DNA from: Tritrichomonas musculus
Lineage: Eukaryota > Parabasalia > Tritrichomonadida > Tritrichomonadidae
DNA length: 64,000 bases
NCBI GenBank assembly: GCA_039105265.1
Contig: JAPFFF010000009.1
Coordinates: 5,394,001-5,458,000 of the forward strand
Reading direction: 5' to 3'
The position numbers and the translations under genes are program-made. Numbering within the stretch: the stretch's first letter is position 1; each line of letters begins with the position of its first letter. The notes under the pieces were generated by a model. The model was not told where the DNA came from. It saw nothing but the letters and a program-made list of their open reading frames with translations, and ran no database searches. Positions 37,926-48,500 of this stretch are shown in pieces.

Positions 37926-40604
37926 TTAAATATTCTTCTTCAAGAAACTAAATCCACCTTTTTCTTCACTTTGTCCAAATTTTTCTCTCAATCCATTGAA
38001 AGTTGGATCATTTTGAACCAAAGGAATTTCAGATAAGGATTCAACAAGTGGCTCTATATAATCTCTTATAATTTGTTTTGAGAATTCGGTCATTGAGCTG
38101 AGAGATTGAACAACGATAATGATAGCTTGTTCGTAAAAATCGCCCCAACCTTCTTTATTTCTGGCAATATCAAGTAATTTAGGAATTATATATGTATCAC
38201 GAAATTGAGAATCAACATCGTTAACAACTGATAAAAGTGATCGAAGAGCTTGAAGTCTAATGTTTGGCTTTGATCTAAACCATTCATCAAAGAGAGATTT
38301 AATAGAGTCAATAAGTTGTTCAACTGTTGAAAAACGAGCTATTTGGCCAATGACATTAATTGTTTCAAACTGCAAAGATTCATCTGGATCATGAGCAAGT
38401 CGAACAACGATTGGGAAAACATCATTTTCGATTTCTTTTTGTTCGCATGTTTGTAGCATTTCACTTATAACATTCATAGCGGCTGATCTTACGCCTGATC
38501 TGTGAGATAATGAAAGTTCATTGCATAATTTGAAAATTGTTGTTCTCATCGATGGCTCTAATGATGAAAGCATTGAAAATGCTGGTGAGAAGTAGTTTTC
38601 AACATCAGTTTGTTTGAATTCGTGAGTTTCATTGGCTGCATATGTTAGAAAAGTTTTGGCGTTAGTATAAAAGATATCAACTCCGCATTTAGGTGAAACT
38701 GCACAAATGAACATAGCTAAATGATTCATTTTCTGATCTGGTAGTCCATCATCAATAAGTTTCAAAAAGACAGGCGCAATATATTCATTTGTGAACATTT
38801 TTCCCATAAACTGGCAGCAGCATGTAACTAGTTTAACGGCTTCTTTTTTAACAGGAATAGGTACAAAAAGAATCTGTGATAGTTTTGGTAAGGCATCTGG
38901 TAAATATTTTGTAATCCATTCGAATTCAGGTTGAGAAACAATAACAATTTCTTTGTTATCTTCATTCTTTGATTCTGGATCATCTTCGGAAACAATTCTT
39001 TGCTCGTTGGTGGGCTCTGATGGTAAAATAAATCGGATAGTTGTTTCAAGGACTTGTGCGCACATTTTGAATCGCAGAACAGCAAGCTGTGATGATCCTG
39101 TGGTGCCAAATGATAAAGCTAATTTAAACCAGTATTCGAATATTGACTTTCCAACACATTTTCGAAGTTGTGCAAATCGCAAAATCGCAGGGATGAATGC
39201 ACAAAGACCAGCTGATGAAACATCAGCATCAGCGTCAAAAACAAAATGTTTTCCAAGATCAATCAAATCCTCCATTTTGTCAGTAGCATCATCATTCGAG
39301 CCAAGAGAAAGTACCAATGTTGCACCATCTGCTGCTGCTGCCTTTCTGACAACAGGAGATGAATGCTCACTAAATTGTTTGATAATTGAGAGAAGAAGAG
39401 TGTATCGAAGCTGCATGTTCAAAATAGTTGAAAAGTCTCCAACTGTTTTTGATACAAGTGAGAGAATGTTAACATCAGAACTTGACATCATTTGAGTAAC
39501 AACTGGAAGAATTTCAGCTTCTGCTCGATCTTGTTCATTTGCACAATCTTTGAGAACATCTACAATTGCTTGTCTTTGGTCTGTATCAGGACTGTCCCAC
39601 ATATTAAATATGAGTTGAATTCCTTGCATTCTAACATCTCTTGATGGATGGTTTTTAACAATTGTATGAAGTGGTCCAAGAAGATAACTTCTTTTCGATG
39701 GCTCTAGAACTTTGATTAATGGTTGAATATCGGCAAAAACTGAATCTAATAGTTGAACAGATGGAGGATCGTTACTGAAGTTAAGAGATGGCTTCTGCAA
39801 TTGTTCTTGTTGTTGTTCTTGAATTTGTTCAAGTTCTTGTTGAATTTTTTGCTCTCTTTCAGGAAGATCTGAGGCTTTATCATTTTTGCCTTCTTTTTCC
39901 TCTTTAGCTTCTTTCTCTTCAAGTAATTGATTTACTTGCAATTCAAGATCTTTGATTTTTTTGCGGGCAACATCAAGATCGACTGTTAATTTAGAAATTT
40001 CGTCTCTAGATTCAATTTTATCTTTTTTAAGGTTTTCGATTTCAATATTAATTTTTGATGTGTTTTGAAGATATAAAAATGCTCGAAGTAAATGAATAAG
40101 TTCAACGTCGTCTGGAATTGTAATTTCATCTGATTTTTTTGTTTTCCCAGCCTCATTTTGGAAAGAAAGAGCAGTTATACGAAAACCTTTTGTTTGAAGG
40201 TATTTTAAAACAAGATTTTTTATAACTATTTCTTCAGATTTATCTTCACTTCCTGTTAGTGTTTGTGATGGACTTTTTACTTCAAGCTTTGCTTTTGGAT
40301 CTTTTAATTTTTCTTGTGCTTCTTGAAGTGAATCTTTTAAAACACGAACGTCGTGTTCAAGGACAGAAATCTTATCATTTTTTATACGTATTGTTTCAGT
40401 TGAAGAATTTTGCTGTGTATTGGGAGAAACATCATTGATCCCATGAGATGAATCAAAACTTAAGAAATTAGCAGAATCTTGAAAAAAATTAGAAAGGATA
40501 TCAATAGGAACGCCTGTTCTCTCGTAGTTCTCGCTTAAAAGTTCAAGAGCTGTAAGGAAGTATTCTTTATCGATTAGAAATTTAGAAATTGATTCCTCAT
40601 CCAT
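37926..40604 (-). CDS. RELCH homologue (LisH, coiled coil, HEAT repeats)
   Basis: A protein of 892 residues from ATG 40604. The N-terminal helix pair (SISKFLIDKEYFLTALELLSE) is like that of RELCH/KIAA1468. A coiled coil spans about 76-105, a LisH motif about 126-152 (VLKYLQTKGFRITALSFQNE), and another coiled coil about 185-265. HEAT repeats run from about 275 to 885 (for example HSSPVVRKAAAADGATLVLSL and VVRLAHDPDESLQFETINVIGQIA). The reading frame is open to 40703 (in-frame ATG), but those residues are not family-like, so the later start is preferred. Known RELCH binds Rab11 and OSBP and tethers recycling endosomes to the trans-Golgi for sterol transfer. The domain order is complete here. 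Confidence 0.82.
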   Translation of the reverse strand: MDEESISKFLIDKEYFLTALELLSENYERTGVPIDILSNFFQDSANFLSFDSSHGINDVSPNTQQNSSTETIRIKNDKISVLEHDVRVLKDSLQEAQEKLKDPKAKLEVKSPSQTLTGSEDKSEEIVIKNLVLKYLQTKGFRITALSFQNEAGKTKKSDEITIPDDVELIHLLRAFLYLQNTSKINIEIENLKKDKIESRDEISKLTVDLDVARKKIKDLELQVNQLLEEKEAKEEKEGKNDKASDLPEREQKIQQELEQIQEQQQEQLQKPSLNFSNDPPSVQLLDSVFADIQPLIKVLEPSKRSYLLGPLHTIVKNHPSRDVRMQGIQLIFNMWDSPDTDQRQAIVDVLKDCANEQDRAEAEILPVVTQMMSSSDVNILSLVSKTVGDFSTILNMQLRYTLLLSIIKQFSEHSSPVVRKAAAADGATLVLSLGSNDDATDKMEDLIDLGKHFVFDADADVSSAGLCAFIPAILRFAQLRKCVGKSIFEYWFKLALSFGTTGSSQLAVLRFKMCAQVLETTIRFILPSEPTNEQRIVSEDDPESKNEDNKEIVIVSQPEFEWITKYLPDALPKLSQILFVPIPVKKEAVKLVTCCCQFMGKMFTNEYIAPVFLKLIDDGLPDQKMNHLAMFICAVSPKCGVDIFYTNAKTFLTYAANETHEFKQTDVENYFSPAFSMLSSLEPSMRTTIFKLCNELSLSHRSGVRSAAMNVISEMLQTCEQKEIENDVFPIVVRLAHDPDESLQFETINVIGQIARFSTVEQLIDSIKSLFDEWFRSKPNIRLQALRSLLSVVNDVDSQFRDTYIIPKLLDIARNKEGWGDFYEQAIIIVVQSLSSMTEFSKQIIRDYIEPLVESLSEIPLVQNDPTFNGLREKFGQSEEKGGFSFLKKNI

Positions 40605-42655
40605 AATTAATTTGCGGATATTCTCAAATTTGAGAGAAATAGAATACTTTAATCTGAAAAAGTTTTCCATCATTTGAGAATATTTGTCCAAATACCACTT
40701 CATGTAAAAAATCGTAATATAACGATATGGAAAAGTCAAATGTACAGGTTGTTTATTTGTTTATTGAAATATTATTTTTTAACCTTGAATAAAAGGTATA
40801 GATCATAAAATGAGATTTTTCTCTCAATTTTTTGAATATTTTTTAATCGTTTACATAATGGCTGTTTATAATAATTTTTAGACCATATTAAGGTTGAACA
40901 AAAGCAGTATATTTTATCATATTATAATATAATAAAATATATGATGATAAAAAATTTATTTACTAAATATAATGGTAAAATTGACGTATGATATAAAAAT
41001 AAACTAATTTTTCTTTTTGAATGAAAATTTTACAATTTGATAAGTTTAGAAAAAAAATGATGTTTTGTATAAATATTATAGCAAATATGAGGAAAATCCA
41101 ATTTAAAATATAAGATATATTTTTTAGTTAATTTATTAAATTGAATTTATTTTTTATGAAATATTTGAATCATCAGAAAATTGAGATCAATTCTATGAAA
41201 TTATTATATGCTTCAGAATATTGAGCATTTTTTTAAGAAATAATTGTGAGATTGTAAGATATAAACAATTGTAAAATTGTGAGAAAATAAAGATTTCTGA
41301 AAAGTAAAAATATGTAAAGTATTCAAAGAAAAAATCTATCCAAAATAAAGTCCCCAGCGTCGGAATTTTTGATTTTTTAAAATAAATCTTTTTAAAATCA
41401 AAAAATATGGCCAATTTTTCAAATTTTAACTCAGGTTGAAAAGATTAGCTGAGTGATTATTTATGAAATTATCTCTACTTTTAGCAAGATATACAATAAT
41501 TTAAATATATTATATAATGATATTATTAATTTTATGAATATTTAATAAAAAAAATTAAAATTTATAATGATATATTTCGCAAAATATGTATTTTCGTTGT
41601 CACTTTTTGAATACTACAAAATTGAATGAATACCTTAATAAGGCCTTAATTTTTATTGATTCTTTGTAAGCCCACGGTATGTTATTACACTATTCTTTTC
41701 GGAAAACAGCATCAATTGGTTAGAAACAAGCTGATATAGGGGACTGAAAGATTAGCAGCTATCACACATTTGATATTCTTTGCCATTTAATATTTATATA
41801 GTGAACGTTTTTCAAATTCAAATTATCCATCAAAGCATGCTTTATGCAACGATTCTGCTCCTTTATAACGAAAATTAAAAAGAATTGAAGCTATTGTAAC
41901 ACATATATTTCAACATTAGTAATAAGTCACAGAATTTTTATTGCCCAGCTGTTTGATTTTGCATCATTCCCAAAAAAAGTTAAAAAGGCTTTGAAAAAAC
42001 TATACTTTATTATAATAAAAATTTCTTTTTTACATTTCTTAACAATATATATATATGTATCGAATAAAACATAATATTGTTAACGATTTATATTGTTAAA
42101 ATAATAAAATAGTTAACCAATGTCATAAAAAAAAATATTTTTGTTTTAAGAAAAATAAAATCGTAATTCTATTTTAATTCGTTAATTAATTTAGATAAAG
42201 TTGATATTTCTATAAATATTATGTTTTTTTATTTTTCAAATAATGATATAAATTTATTTTTATTTGGGTACTTATTTTAAACTTTTTGAGAAAAAATAAC
42301 CACATTTTTTGAATGATCTCATTCAATAATTTTATTAATTCATTTACAAAAAAAAATGTACAGTTTTTTTCTTCGCATGAAAAAAAAATTAAAAATAATA
42401 TTTGTAGACTAAAAATCGTCAAATTATTTGATATTGAAGTTTTATTATTTTACTAAAAAAATTAGGAAAAAGTTTTATCCTAATATTATATCAGTATCAA
42501 CATAATATAATTATATTTTTATATTTGTTTTAATTAATTCATATTAAAATATTAGTATTTTATTCTTTTAATATTTAAATATAAATAAATATATGTTTTA
42601 AAAATATTTTAAATTCAAAAGACTTTTGATAACACGATAAATACAGTTCTATGAA
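40605..42655. other. Intergenic region hosting a transposon copy
   Basis: Two kilobases between divergent genes. Apart from the 767-bp element at 40880-41646, the DNA is AT-rich. A moderately GC-richer patch at about 41660-41970 has no open frame and is of unknown nature. Confidence 0.4.
40880..41646 (-). mobile_element. 767-bp DNA transposon, copy 1 (non-autonomous)
   Basis: The element is flanked by a perfect 8-bp direct repeat TAATTTTT (40872-40879 and 41647-41654). Its ends are imperfect inverted repeats, AGACCATATTAAGGT at the left and AGGCCTTATTAAGGT read inward from the right (13 of 15 match). It appears identical, in inverted orientation, to 47734-48500. It has no transposase; the longest frame (73 codons, Phe/Ile/Lys-rich) is not convincing as protein. 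An 8-bp duplication fits hAT, P or Merlin-like elements, but the ends match none clearly. Confidence 0.88.
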
Positions 42656-44647
42656 ATGGAAAGGGATTCAAATCTCTTCGATTTTCCTCAGTTTGATTTA
42701 GATGAGTATGAAGAGTGTGAAGCCCTTCTTGGAGAAGGATCATTTGGGAAGGTTGTTCAAGTTATAAACTTAAAGACTAATCAAATATTTGCGCAAAAAG
42801 AAATTTCTTTTTCAGAAGAAAACAAATATATTAAAAGAGAAATTTATATAATGTCAACACTTCAGAACCCATGTTTATGTCCACTTATTGGTATTAATGT
42901 TGATCAAGATTATAATATTCTCCACATTTTACTTCCTTATATGAAAAATGGAAGCCTTGATAAAGTTATAAAATCAAGTATCTCTGGTAAAAAAATTGAT
43001 TGGTGGGATATAACAACGCAAATGAAAGCACTGTATGGGATCGCAGTTGGGTTGGCATATATGCATTCAAAAAAAGTGATACACCGTGATTTAAAGCCAG
43101 GAAATGTTCTTTTGGATGATAACTACGAAGTTAAAATTACAGATTTTGGTTCTAGTCGTTTTTGTGCAAATTGTGAATCATCTCTCACCTTATCTGTTGG
43201 AACACCTTCTTACATGGCTCCAGAAATAATAACAAGTAATAATTATGATGAAAAAGTTGATGTTTATTCTTATGCAATAACAATGTATGAACTCTTACTC
43301 AAAAGGCCGGCCTTTCATTATAGCTCATCTTTCAAGTTATTCACTTTGGTTATTAATGGAAACCGACCTCAAATGGATAAGTCCACTTTTCCATATGGAG
43401 ATGGATTCTTCAATTTATTACAAAAATGCTGGAGTCCTATTCCTTCTGTTCGTCCTTCATTTAATGAGATTCTTGATATATTTCCAACAATCCTCCCAAG
43501 AGGTATTGATCTTGAGAAGTTTCATGATTATGTCAATCGTGTAAATCCAGATGCATTAAGTAAGTTTCCAACAAAAGATATTGATTTAAAGAAATGTTCA
43601 TCAGTAATGGCGCCATCTGGCCGTAAAGAATCAACTTTTGAAATCCCAGAAATTGAACTTATAAGTGATATTCAAAACGGTGATCAAGAAAAAAAAGATC
43701 CTGAACAAAATAATAAGGTTATTTATAGTTGCAAATCATGTCCGAATGAAATAAATGCAACAATGGTTTCGACTATTAAAACTCAGGCTGAAATGGGAAA
43801 TGCCAAAGAATTGCTTAATTATGGTCTTCTTCTTTACTGTGGAGATGATGAAGTTGAAAAGGACATTCCACAAGCTATATCATTTATTAAAAGAGCAGCT
43901 GAAAAAGATAATATTGATGCTATTTATTGGTTAGGAATTCATTATTTCGAAGGTATAGATGAAATTGAAATTGACATGGAGAAAGCTCGTGAATATCTCA
44001 AAAAAGCTGCTGATAATGATCATTTACTTGCTCAATTTTTTTATGGTTTTATTTGTGATAGAGGAAGTGAATGTTATCCGGCAGAAATTGATCCTAATCA
44101 TGCAACTCATGCGCAAAAGCATAAATATGAATGGAAAGTTGATAAAAAAGAAGGATTTTTCTATACAAAAATGGCTGCTGATAAAGGTCATGCTTCTTCA
44201 GCTTTGATGATTGCACGAAAATACGAAAGTGGAATTGTTTCCAATGAAGATTCCAATTTTTCACTTCCGAAAAATGAAGAAATGGCGTCAAAATATTACA
44301 AAATTGCAGCTGACTCGGGTGACGTTTCTTCTATGATCAAATTTGCTAAAAGAGCTGATATTGGCCGAGGAATGAAATGTGATCCAAATCTTGCCATCAG
44401 ATACATGAAACTTGCCTCTGATTCCGGTGAAATGCATGGAATGTATTATTATGGATTTTATCTACTAAATGGTAAAAATGGATGTAAGCAAAACTTAAAG
44501 TTGGCTGTCGATCTTATTAAAAAGGCAGCCGATAAAGGTCTACCAGAAGCAAGAACTTTATATGCAAATATGCTCAGAACTGGATTTGAATGTGTTGAGA
44601 AGAATGAAGAATTAGCAAAAAAATATGAAAATATAAAGGGCCACTAA
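42656..44647 (+). CDS. Protein kinase with C-terminal Sel1 repeats
   Basis: A protein of 663 residues. The kinase domain (about 18-275) is complete: glycine loop GEGSFGKV (26-33), Lys48, Glu62, HRDLKPGN (143-150, Asp145 and Asn150), DFG (163-165) and GTPSYMAPE, so activity is expected. The tyrosine-kinase-like (TKL) flavour and the lack of a membrane span suggest a cytosolic Ser/Thr kinase. Residues about 370-655 hold about seven Sel1 repeats (QAISFIKRAAEKDNIDAIYWLG, KAREYLKKAADNDHLLAQFF, and others), which bind partners. This architecture is expanded in trichomonads. The broken repeats at 9091-9447 are of the same kind. Confidence 0.92.
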   Translation: MERDSNLFDFPQFDLDEYEECEALLGEGSFGKVVQVINLKTNQIFAQKEISFSEENKYIKREIYIMSTLQNPCLCPLIGINVDQDYNILHILLPYMKNGSLDKVIKSSISGKKIDWWDITTQMKALYGIAVGLAYMHSKKVIHRDLKPGNVLLDDNYEVKITDFGSSRFCANCESSLTLSVGTPSYMAPEIITSNNYDEKVDVYSYAITMYELLLKRPAFHYSSSFKLFTLVINGNRPQMDKSTFPYGDGFFNLLQKCWSPIPSVRPSFNEILDIFPTILPRGIDLEKFHDYVNRVNPDALSKFPTKDIDLKKCSSVMAPSGRKESTFEIPEIELISDIQNGDQEKKDPEQNNKVIYSCKSCPNEINATMVSTIKTQAEMGNAKELLNYGLLLYCGDDEVEKDIPQAISFIKRAAEKDNIDAIYWLGIHYFEGIDEIEIDMEKAREYLKKAADNDHLLAQFFYGFICDRGSECYPAEIDPNHATHAQKHKYEWKVDKKEGFFYTKMAADKGHASSALMIARKYESGIVSNEDSNFSLPKNEEMASKYYKIAADSGDVSSMIKFAKRADIGRGMKCDPNLAIRYMKLASDSGEMHGMYYYGFYLLNGKNGCKQNLKLAVDLIKKAADKGLPEARTLYANMLRTGFECVEKNEELAKKYENIKGH

Positions 44648-45100
44648 AAAAAAAAAGGAAATAAGAAATAATTGCATGATTTATGCTCATGTTAAATATT
44701 ATCTATGTTTTATTACATTCTAAATTAGAATTTCTAATTATATTTTGTTATTAATTATTAAGTTAAATGTTTGCTTTTTGGTATTCATCTCTTTTTTTTT
44801 TTTTTTTTTTTTTTTTTTGTTTGTTTGTTTGTTTGTTTCTTTGAAATGAAATATGAGTCATTAAAACGATACTACCGCAATAGTCTGAAAAATATTCAAA
44901 TATTCAAATAGTATCTATGTCTTGGCTTTTTGAGAAAAATTTATGTCTTAAATTTAATTTATCATCGGAATAAATGTTTATATTTATAAGTATGTTCATC
45001 GAACTGTATATTTTGAAGATATAAAAAAAAATGTAGAGTATTTCCATTATTTAAAATCATCATTCATGTTGTTTTCTGGTTCATGAAAAAGCAAAATACC
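44648..45100. other. Convergent intergenic region
   Basis: Lies between the kinase stop and the stop of the FERM-like gene. Apart from the T27(GTTT)5 tract it is AT-rich with nothing recognised. Confidence 0.4.
44792..44838 (+). repeat. T27(GTTT)5C tract in the 3' UTR
   Basis: Twenty-seven T followed by exactly five GTTT units and a C, starting 145 nt after the kinase stop. Same design as at 32158-32190. Confidence 0.8.
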
Positions 45101-47026
45101 TTACTTACGGAAGTATCTATTACAAAAGTAAATAACTAAAAAAAATGATAAAAACAGAATAAAAATATTTCTATGGCCTTTCTCAGTTGGTCCAAATGCA
45201 AAAAAATTGACTAATAAATGATCATTATTATTAATAGGCAAATTATCATCATTTGTATCATAATCTTTTTGAAAGAATGTAATTGCTTGAATATTCTCCT
45301 TTAAATAATCGAAATTATTTCCTTGGTTATATCCTTTATAGTCCTTAAAAATAACTTTATCGCCAATTTCATCAGGGGTGAGAATAACTGAATAGTGTGG
45401 ATAAGATGTAGTTTGCCTTTGCAAATCAAAGGCAAAACTATTCCTACTTGAATTGTCAAAGATTGTATCGCCTGGATTAAACACTCCTATCTCTTCTCCA
45501 AGAATTTTATTCAACGATTCTTCAGTATCATTATCATCTTCTTTATTCGTCAAAGATAAATTATTATCGAGTAAATTTTCTGAATCAATTTTGTGGTTGA
45601 TAGCAATCATTTGATCTAGAACAACTTTAAGGCGAGAAACAGCAACTTGAGAATCTCCAACCATTTCCCAACTGGTATTATCATTAAAATAAATAGTAAT
45701 TCCTAATGCATTTTCATTATTATTTTCTGAAATTATATTATTGCTACTATTATTATTCAGAGTTTCATTTTTAATCTCGTTATTGATAACATTAGTATCA
45801 CTATTGTTGTTGTCGCTATCATTATTTTTATTGTTGCTTTGGTTTTTATCATTATAATTATTATCAATGTTGGCATTCTCGTTTTTTTTAAGATTTTTGA
45901 TTTCATCAAGTGAATTTTGAATTTCTGGTGTTTCCTTTAAATTATTAACGGTATATTGATCTTTGATTTCATTTTGATCAAAGTTTGAATAAATATTGGC
46001 TCCTTGCAGTTCGATATGGTCAATGTTATCTATTTCTTTCATATATTGAAAAGTTTTGCCATTTCCACTAAAAATCATAACATTCATTGATGATACATAA
46101 ATTTTATATTTAGACCAAAAGCGCATCCATCTCATTTTTATATTCTCGGCATATGCACATTGGCATCCGCATCTAATTGCTTTTCTAATATATTCATTTT
46201 GTGAATCTCTGAGAGAGCAAGATGAAATCTCATTCAGCTTTAACTGAATTGATTTCATTGAGCAATCAAATGATGGAGGAGTAATATTGATAACTTCGAG
46301 TTTTTCTTTGGTTAGATTTTTATCGTTTGTTTGAAAATAATATTGATATGAAATTAATTCTGTCCAATCCTCCGGTCTGTAAACAGAAAGGCCAGAAACA
46401 TCTAAAAAATTAGATTGATCAATTAAAAAACGTCGTTCTTCATCATTTGTAATATTTTCATCTTCAAGTGATAAACGTCGAATGAGATAAAAATTTGAAT
46501 ACCACCATTTATGAGTATAAAGTGGTAAATCTGAACAGCAAGTTTGATATTTTATGGAACTTTTTTTCTTTTTCTGCTTCAGTTTTTTCTTTTTTAGTTC
46601 TTTTTCACTTATTTCTGGATATAATTTCTTTTCATAAGCTAACGAGTAATAAATAAAATTATTTTTTTTACGTAACTTATTATTTTTAAAAAATTTTTCA
46701 ATAGTCTTTTTGATTGGTAATGTTATATCCATATCAATTCTCTTTGGATTTTCTTTTCCATAACAAATATTAATACTAATTATTTTAGGTAAAATTAAAA
46801 TAATAAGATCATTTTGTTGTGAAAGTTGTCCAATTGTGCAATCATCTTCTAAAACTTGATTATGGCGAATGAGAACGATATCCCTATCACTAAATTGTGG
46901 AATATCTTTTTTAATTTGAACTCGAATGTCTTTAATCGATATTGTTGGAGTAGCTTCTATCGGGCGAGAAACTGTTTCATCATTTGGGCCAAGATATTTA
47001 ATTAAAAAGAATACTTTTTTCTTCAT
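45101..47026 (-). CDS. Tail-anchored protein with ubiquitin-like, FERM-like and split PH-like regions
   Basis: A protein of 641 residues. Residues 1-80 look like a beta-grasp fold (SIKDIRVQIKKDIPQFSDRDIVLIRHNQVLEDDCTIGQL). A second ubiquitin-like stretch may span about 83-145. Helical sequence with TNDEERRFLIDQSNFL and a WTELISYQYYFQ motif resembles a FERM central lobe (about 175-290). A PH-like beta sandwich begins WMRFWSKYKIYVSSMNVMIF, is split by an Asn-rich insert of about 75 residues, and resumes ALGITIYFNDNTSWEMVG to a closing helix near 475. The last 25 residues (NIFILFLSFFLVIYF, then CNRYFRK) are a single membrane span with a basic end, so the protein is tail-anchored with its bulk in the cytosol. 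The domain calls are structural guesses; no family name is given. Confidence 0.7.
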   Translation of the reverse strand: MKKKVFFLIKYLGPNDETVSRPIEATPTISIKDIRVQIKKDIPQFSDRDIVLIRHNQVLEDDCTIGQLSQQNDLIILILPKIISINICYGKENPKRIDMDITLPIKKTIEKFFKNNKLRKKNNFIYYSLAYEKKLYPEISEKELKKKKLKQKKKKSSIKYQTCCSDLPLYTHKWWYSNFYLIRRLSLEDENITNDEERRFLIDQSNFLDVSGLSVYRPEDWTELISYQYYFQTNDKNLTKEKLEVINITPPSFDCSMKSIQLKLNEISSCSLRDSQNEYIRKAIRCGCQCAYAENIKMRWMRFWSKYKIYVSSMNVMIFSGNGKTFQYMKEIDNIDHIELQGANIYSNFDQNEIKDQYTVNNLKETPEIQNSLDEIKNLKKNENANIDNNYNDKNQSNNKNNDSDNNNSDTNVINNEIKNETLNNNSSNNIISENNNENALGITIYFNDNTSWEMVGDSQVAVSRLKVVLDQMIAINHKIDSENLLDNNLSLTNKEDDNDTEESLNKILGEEIGVFNPGDTIFDNSSRNSFAFDLQRQTTSYPHYSVILTPDEIGDKVIFKDYKGYNQGNNFDYLKENIQAITFFQKDYDTNDDNLPINNNDHLLVNFFAFGPTEKGHRNIFILFLSFFLVIYFCNRYFRK

Positions 47027-47290
47027 TTTTTTATTTATAATAAATTTAAAATAATTTATTCAAAATCTATTATTTTTTATAAAAAATTGAACTTTTTCAG
47101 TGTTTAATTTTATTTTGTGAATTTATAACAAAGATTTTAAAATCATTATCATGTTTTTAAAAAAGAAATTGAAAACAAGATTTTTCAACAATATGGGCTT
47201 CAACCTGGCTACTAGGTATAAAAAGGCGAAAATATTATGTTGTAATTGACTTAGATTATTTAAAAATAAAAATATAATATACAAATAAAT

Positions 47291-47644
47291 TTAATCGCCT
47301 TCAAGATCATTGTGCATTGGATAGCTTTTAAGACGCTCATTGAACTTTTCTTTTTGTTCTTGGAAGGAGATTGAATTAACAATTTCTAGGAGCCTTTTGG
47401 TTGATTTATTTTTGATTGATAATGCCTGTAACTCTGCATCTGTAAGTTCATTTATGATTAAAGATGGATCGTATTTATTAATTGTTGGAGTTATTGGTTT
47501 AAGTTCAATTTTTTCTACTCTATTGTATGGGCCTGTAGTAACTTCTAAGTCAGCATCAACATTTTCTTCTTTGGCTGCAGCTGATTTCTTTTTCTTTTTC
47601 CCTTTTAACTTCAATTTCCCCGGAATAAAGTACATTGGCTCCAT
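47291..47644 (-). CDS. FAM32A-like protein (predicted splicing factor)
   Basis: A protein of 117 residues. The N-terminus FIPGKLKLKGKKKKK matches the K-L-K-L-K-G followed by poly-Lys that opens FAM32A. The C-terminus TKRLLEIVNSISFQEQKEKFNERLKSYPMHND parallels the conserved FAM32A tail (T-H-K-Q-R-V-E-D-F-N-R-H-L). The middle is divergent. Human FAM32A reaches into the catalytic centre of the spliceosome during exon ligation. The gene therefore suggests retained splicing, which is relevant to the interrupted ankyrin gene 9.6 kb away. The match is short, hence moderate confidence. Confidence 0.6.
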   Translation of the reverse strand: MEPMYFIPGKLKLKGKKKKKSAAAKEENVDADLEVTTGPYNRVEKIELKPITPTINKYDPSLIINELTDAELQALSIKNKSTKRLLEIVNSISFQEQKEKFNERLKSYPMHNDLEGD

Positions 47645-47733
47645 TTTAGCAATATTTAATTCTTTTATTTGTTAAATTTAAATGAATGAAAAATTTTCAT
47701 AAAGGTCAAATGTTAATTTTTCAAGCAACGGAT

Positions 47734-48500
47734 AGGCCTTATTAAGGTATTCATTCAATTTTGTAGTATTCAAAAAGTGACAACGAAAATACATATTTTG
47801 CGAAATATATCATTATAAATTTTAATTTTTTTTATTAAATATTCATAAAATTAATAATATCATTATATAATATATTTAAATTATTGTATATCTTGCTAAA
47901 AGTAGAGATAATTTCATAAATAATCACTCAGCTAATCTTTTCAACCTGAGTTAAAATTTGAAAAATTGGCCATATTTTTTGATTTTAAAAAGATTTATTT
48001 TAAAAAATCAAAAATTCCGACGCTGGGGACTTTATTTTGGATAGATTTTTTCTTTGAATACTTTACATATTTTTACTTTTCAGAAATCTTTATTTTCTCA
48101 CAATTTTACAATTGTTTATATCTTACAATCTCACAATTATTTCTTAAAAAAATGCTCAATATTCTGAAGCATATAATAATTTCATAGAATTGATCTCAAT
48201 TTTCTGATGATTCAAATATTTCATAAAAAATAAATTCAATTTAATAAATTAACTAAAAAATATATCTTATATTTTAAATTGGATTTTCCTCATATTTGCT
48301 ATAATATTTATACAAAACATCATTTTTTTTCTAAACTTATCAAATTGTAAAATTTTCATTCAAAAAGAAAAATTAGTTTATTTTTATATCATACGTCAAT
48401 TTTACCATTATATTTAGTAAATAAATTTTTTATCATCATATATTTTATTATATTATAATATGATAAAATATACTGCTTTTGTTCAACCTTAATATGGTCT
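47734..48500 (+). mobile_element. 767-bp DNA transposon, copy 2 (non-autonomous)
   Basis: Flanked by a perfect 8-bp direct repeat CAACGGAT (47726-47733 and 48501-48508), different from that of copy 1, which shows an independent insertion. It has the same length as copy 1, and every compared segment is identical to the inverse of copy 1, so both arrived recently or one is the source of the other. It inserted 89 bp upstream of the FAM32A-like ATG, inside its probable promoter region. Confidence 0.9.

Noticed and set aside
41743-41757. ACTGAAAGATTAGCA resembles the U6 snRNA core ACAGAGAAGATTAGCA
   Set aside because: The invariant ACAGAGA is not preserved, there is no flanking U6-like sequence and no T-run terminator at the right distance. 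Probably chance.
41193-48187. Identical 73-codon frames in the two 767-bp elements (41193-41414 and 47966-48187)
   Set aside because: They are identical because the elements are identical. The Phe/Ile/Lys-rich product has no domain and sits in AT-rich filler, so it is not called as a gene.
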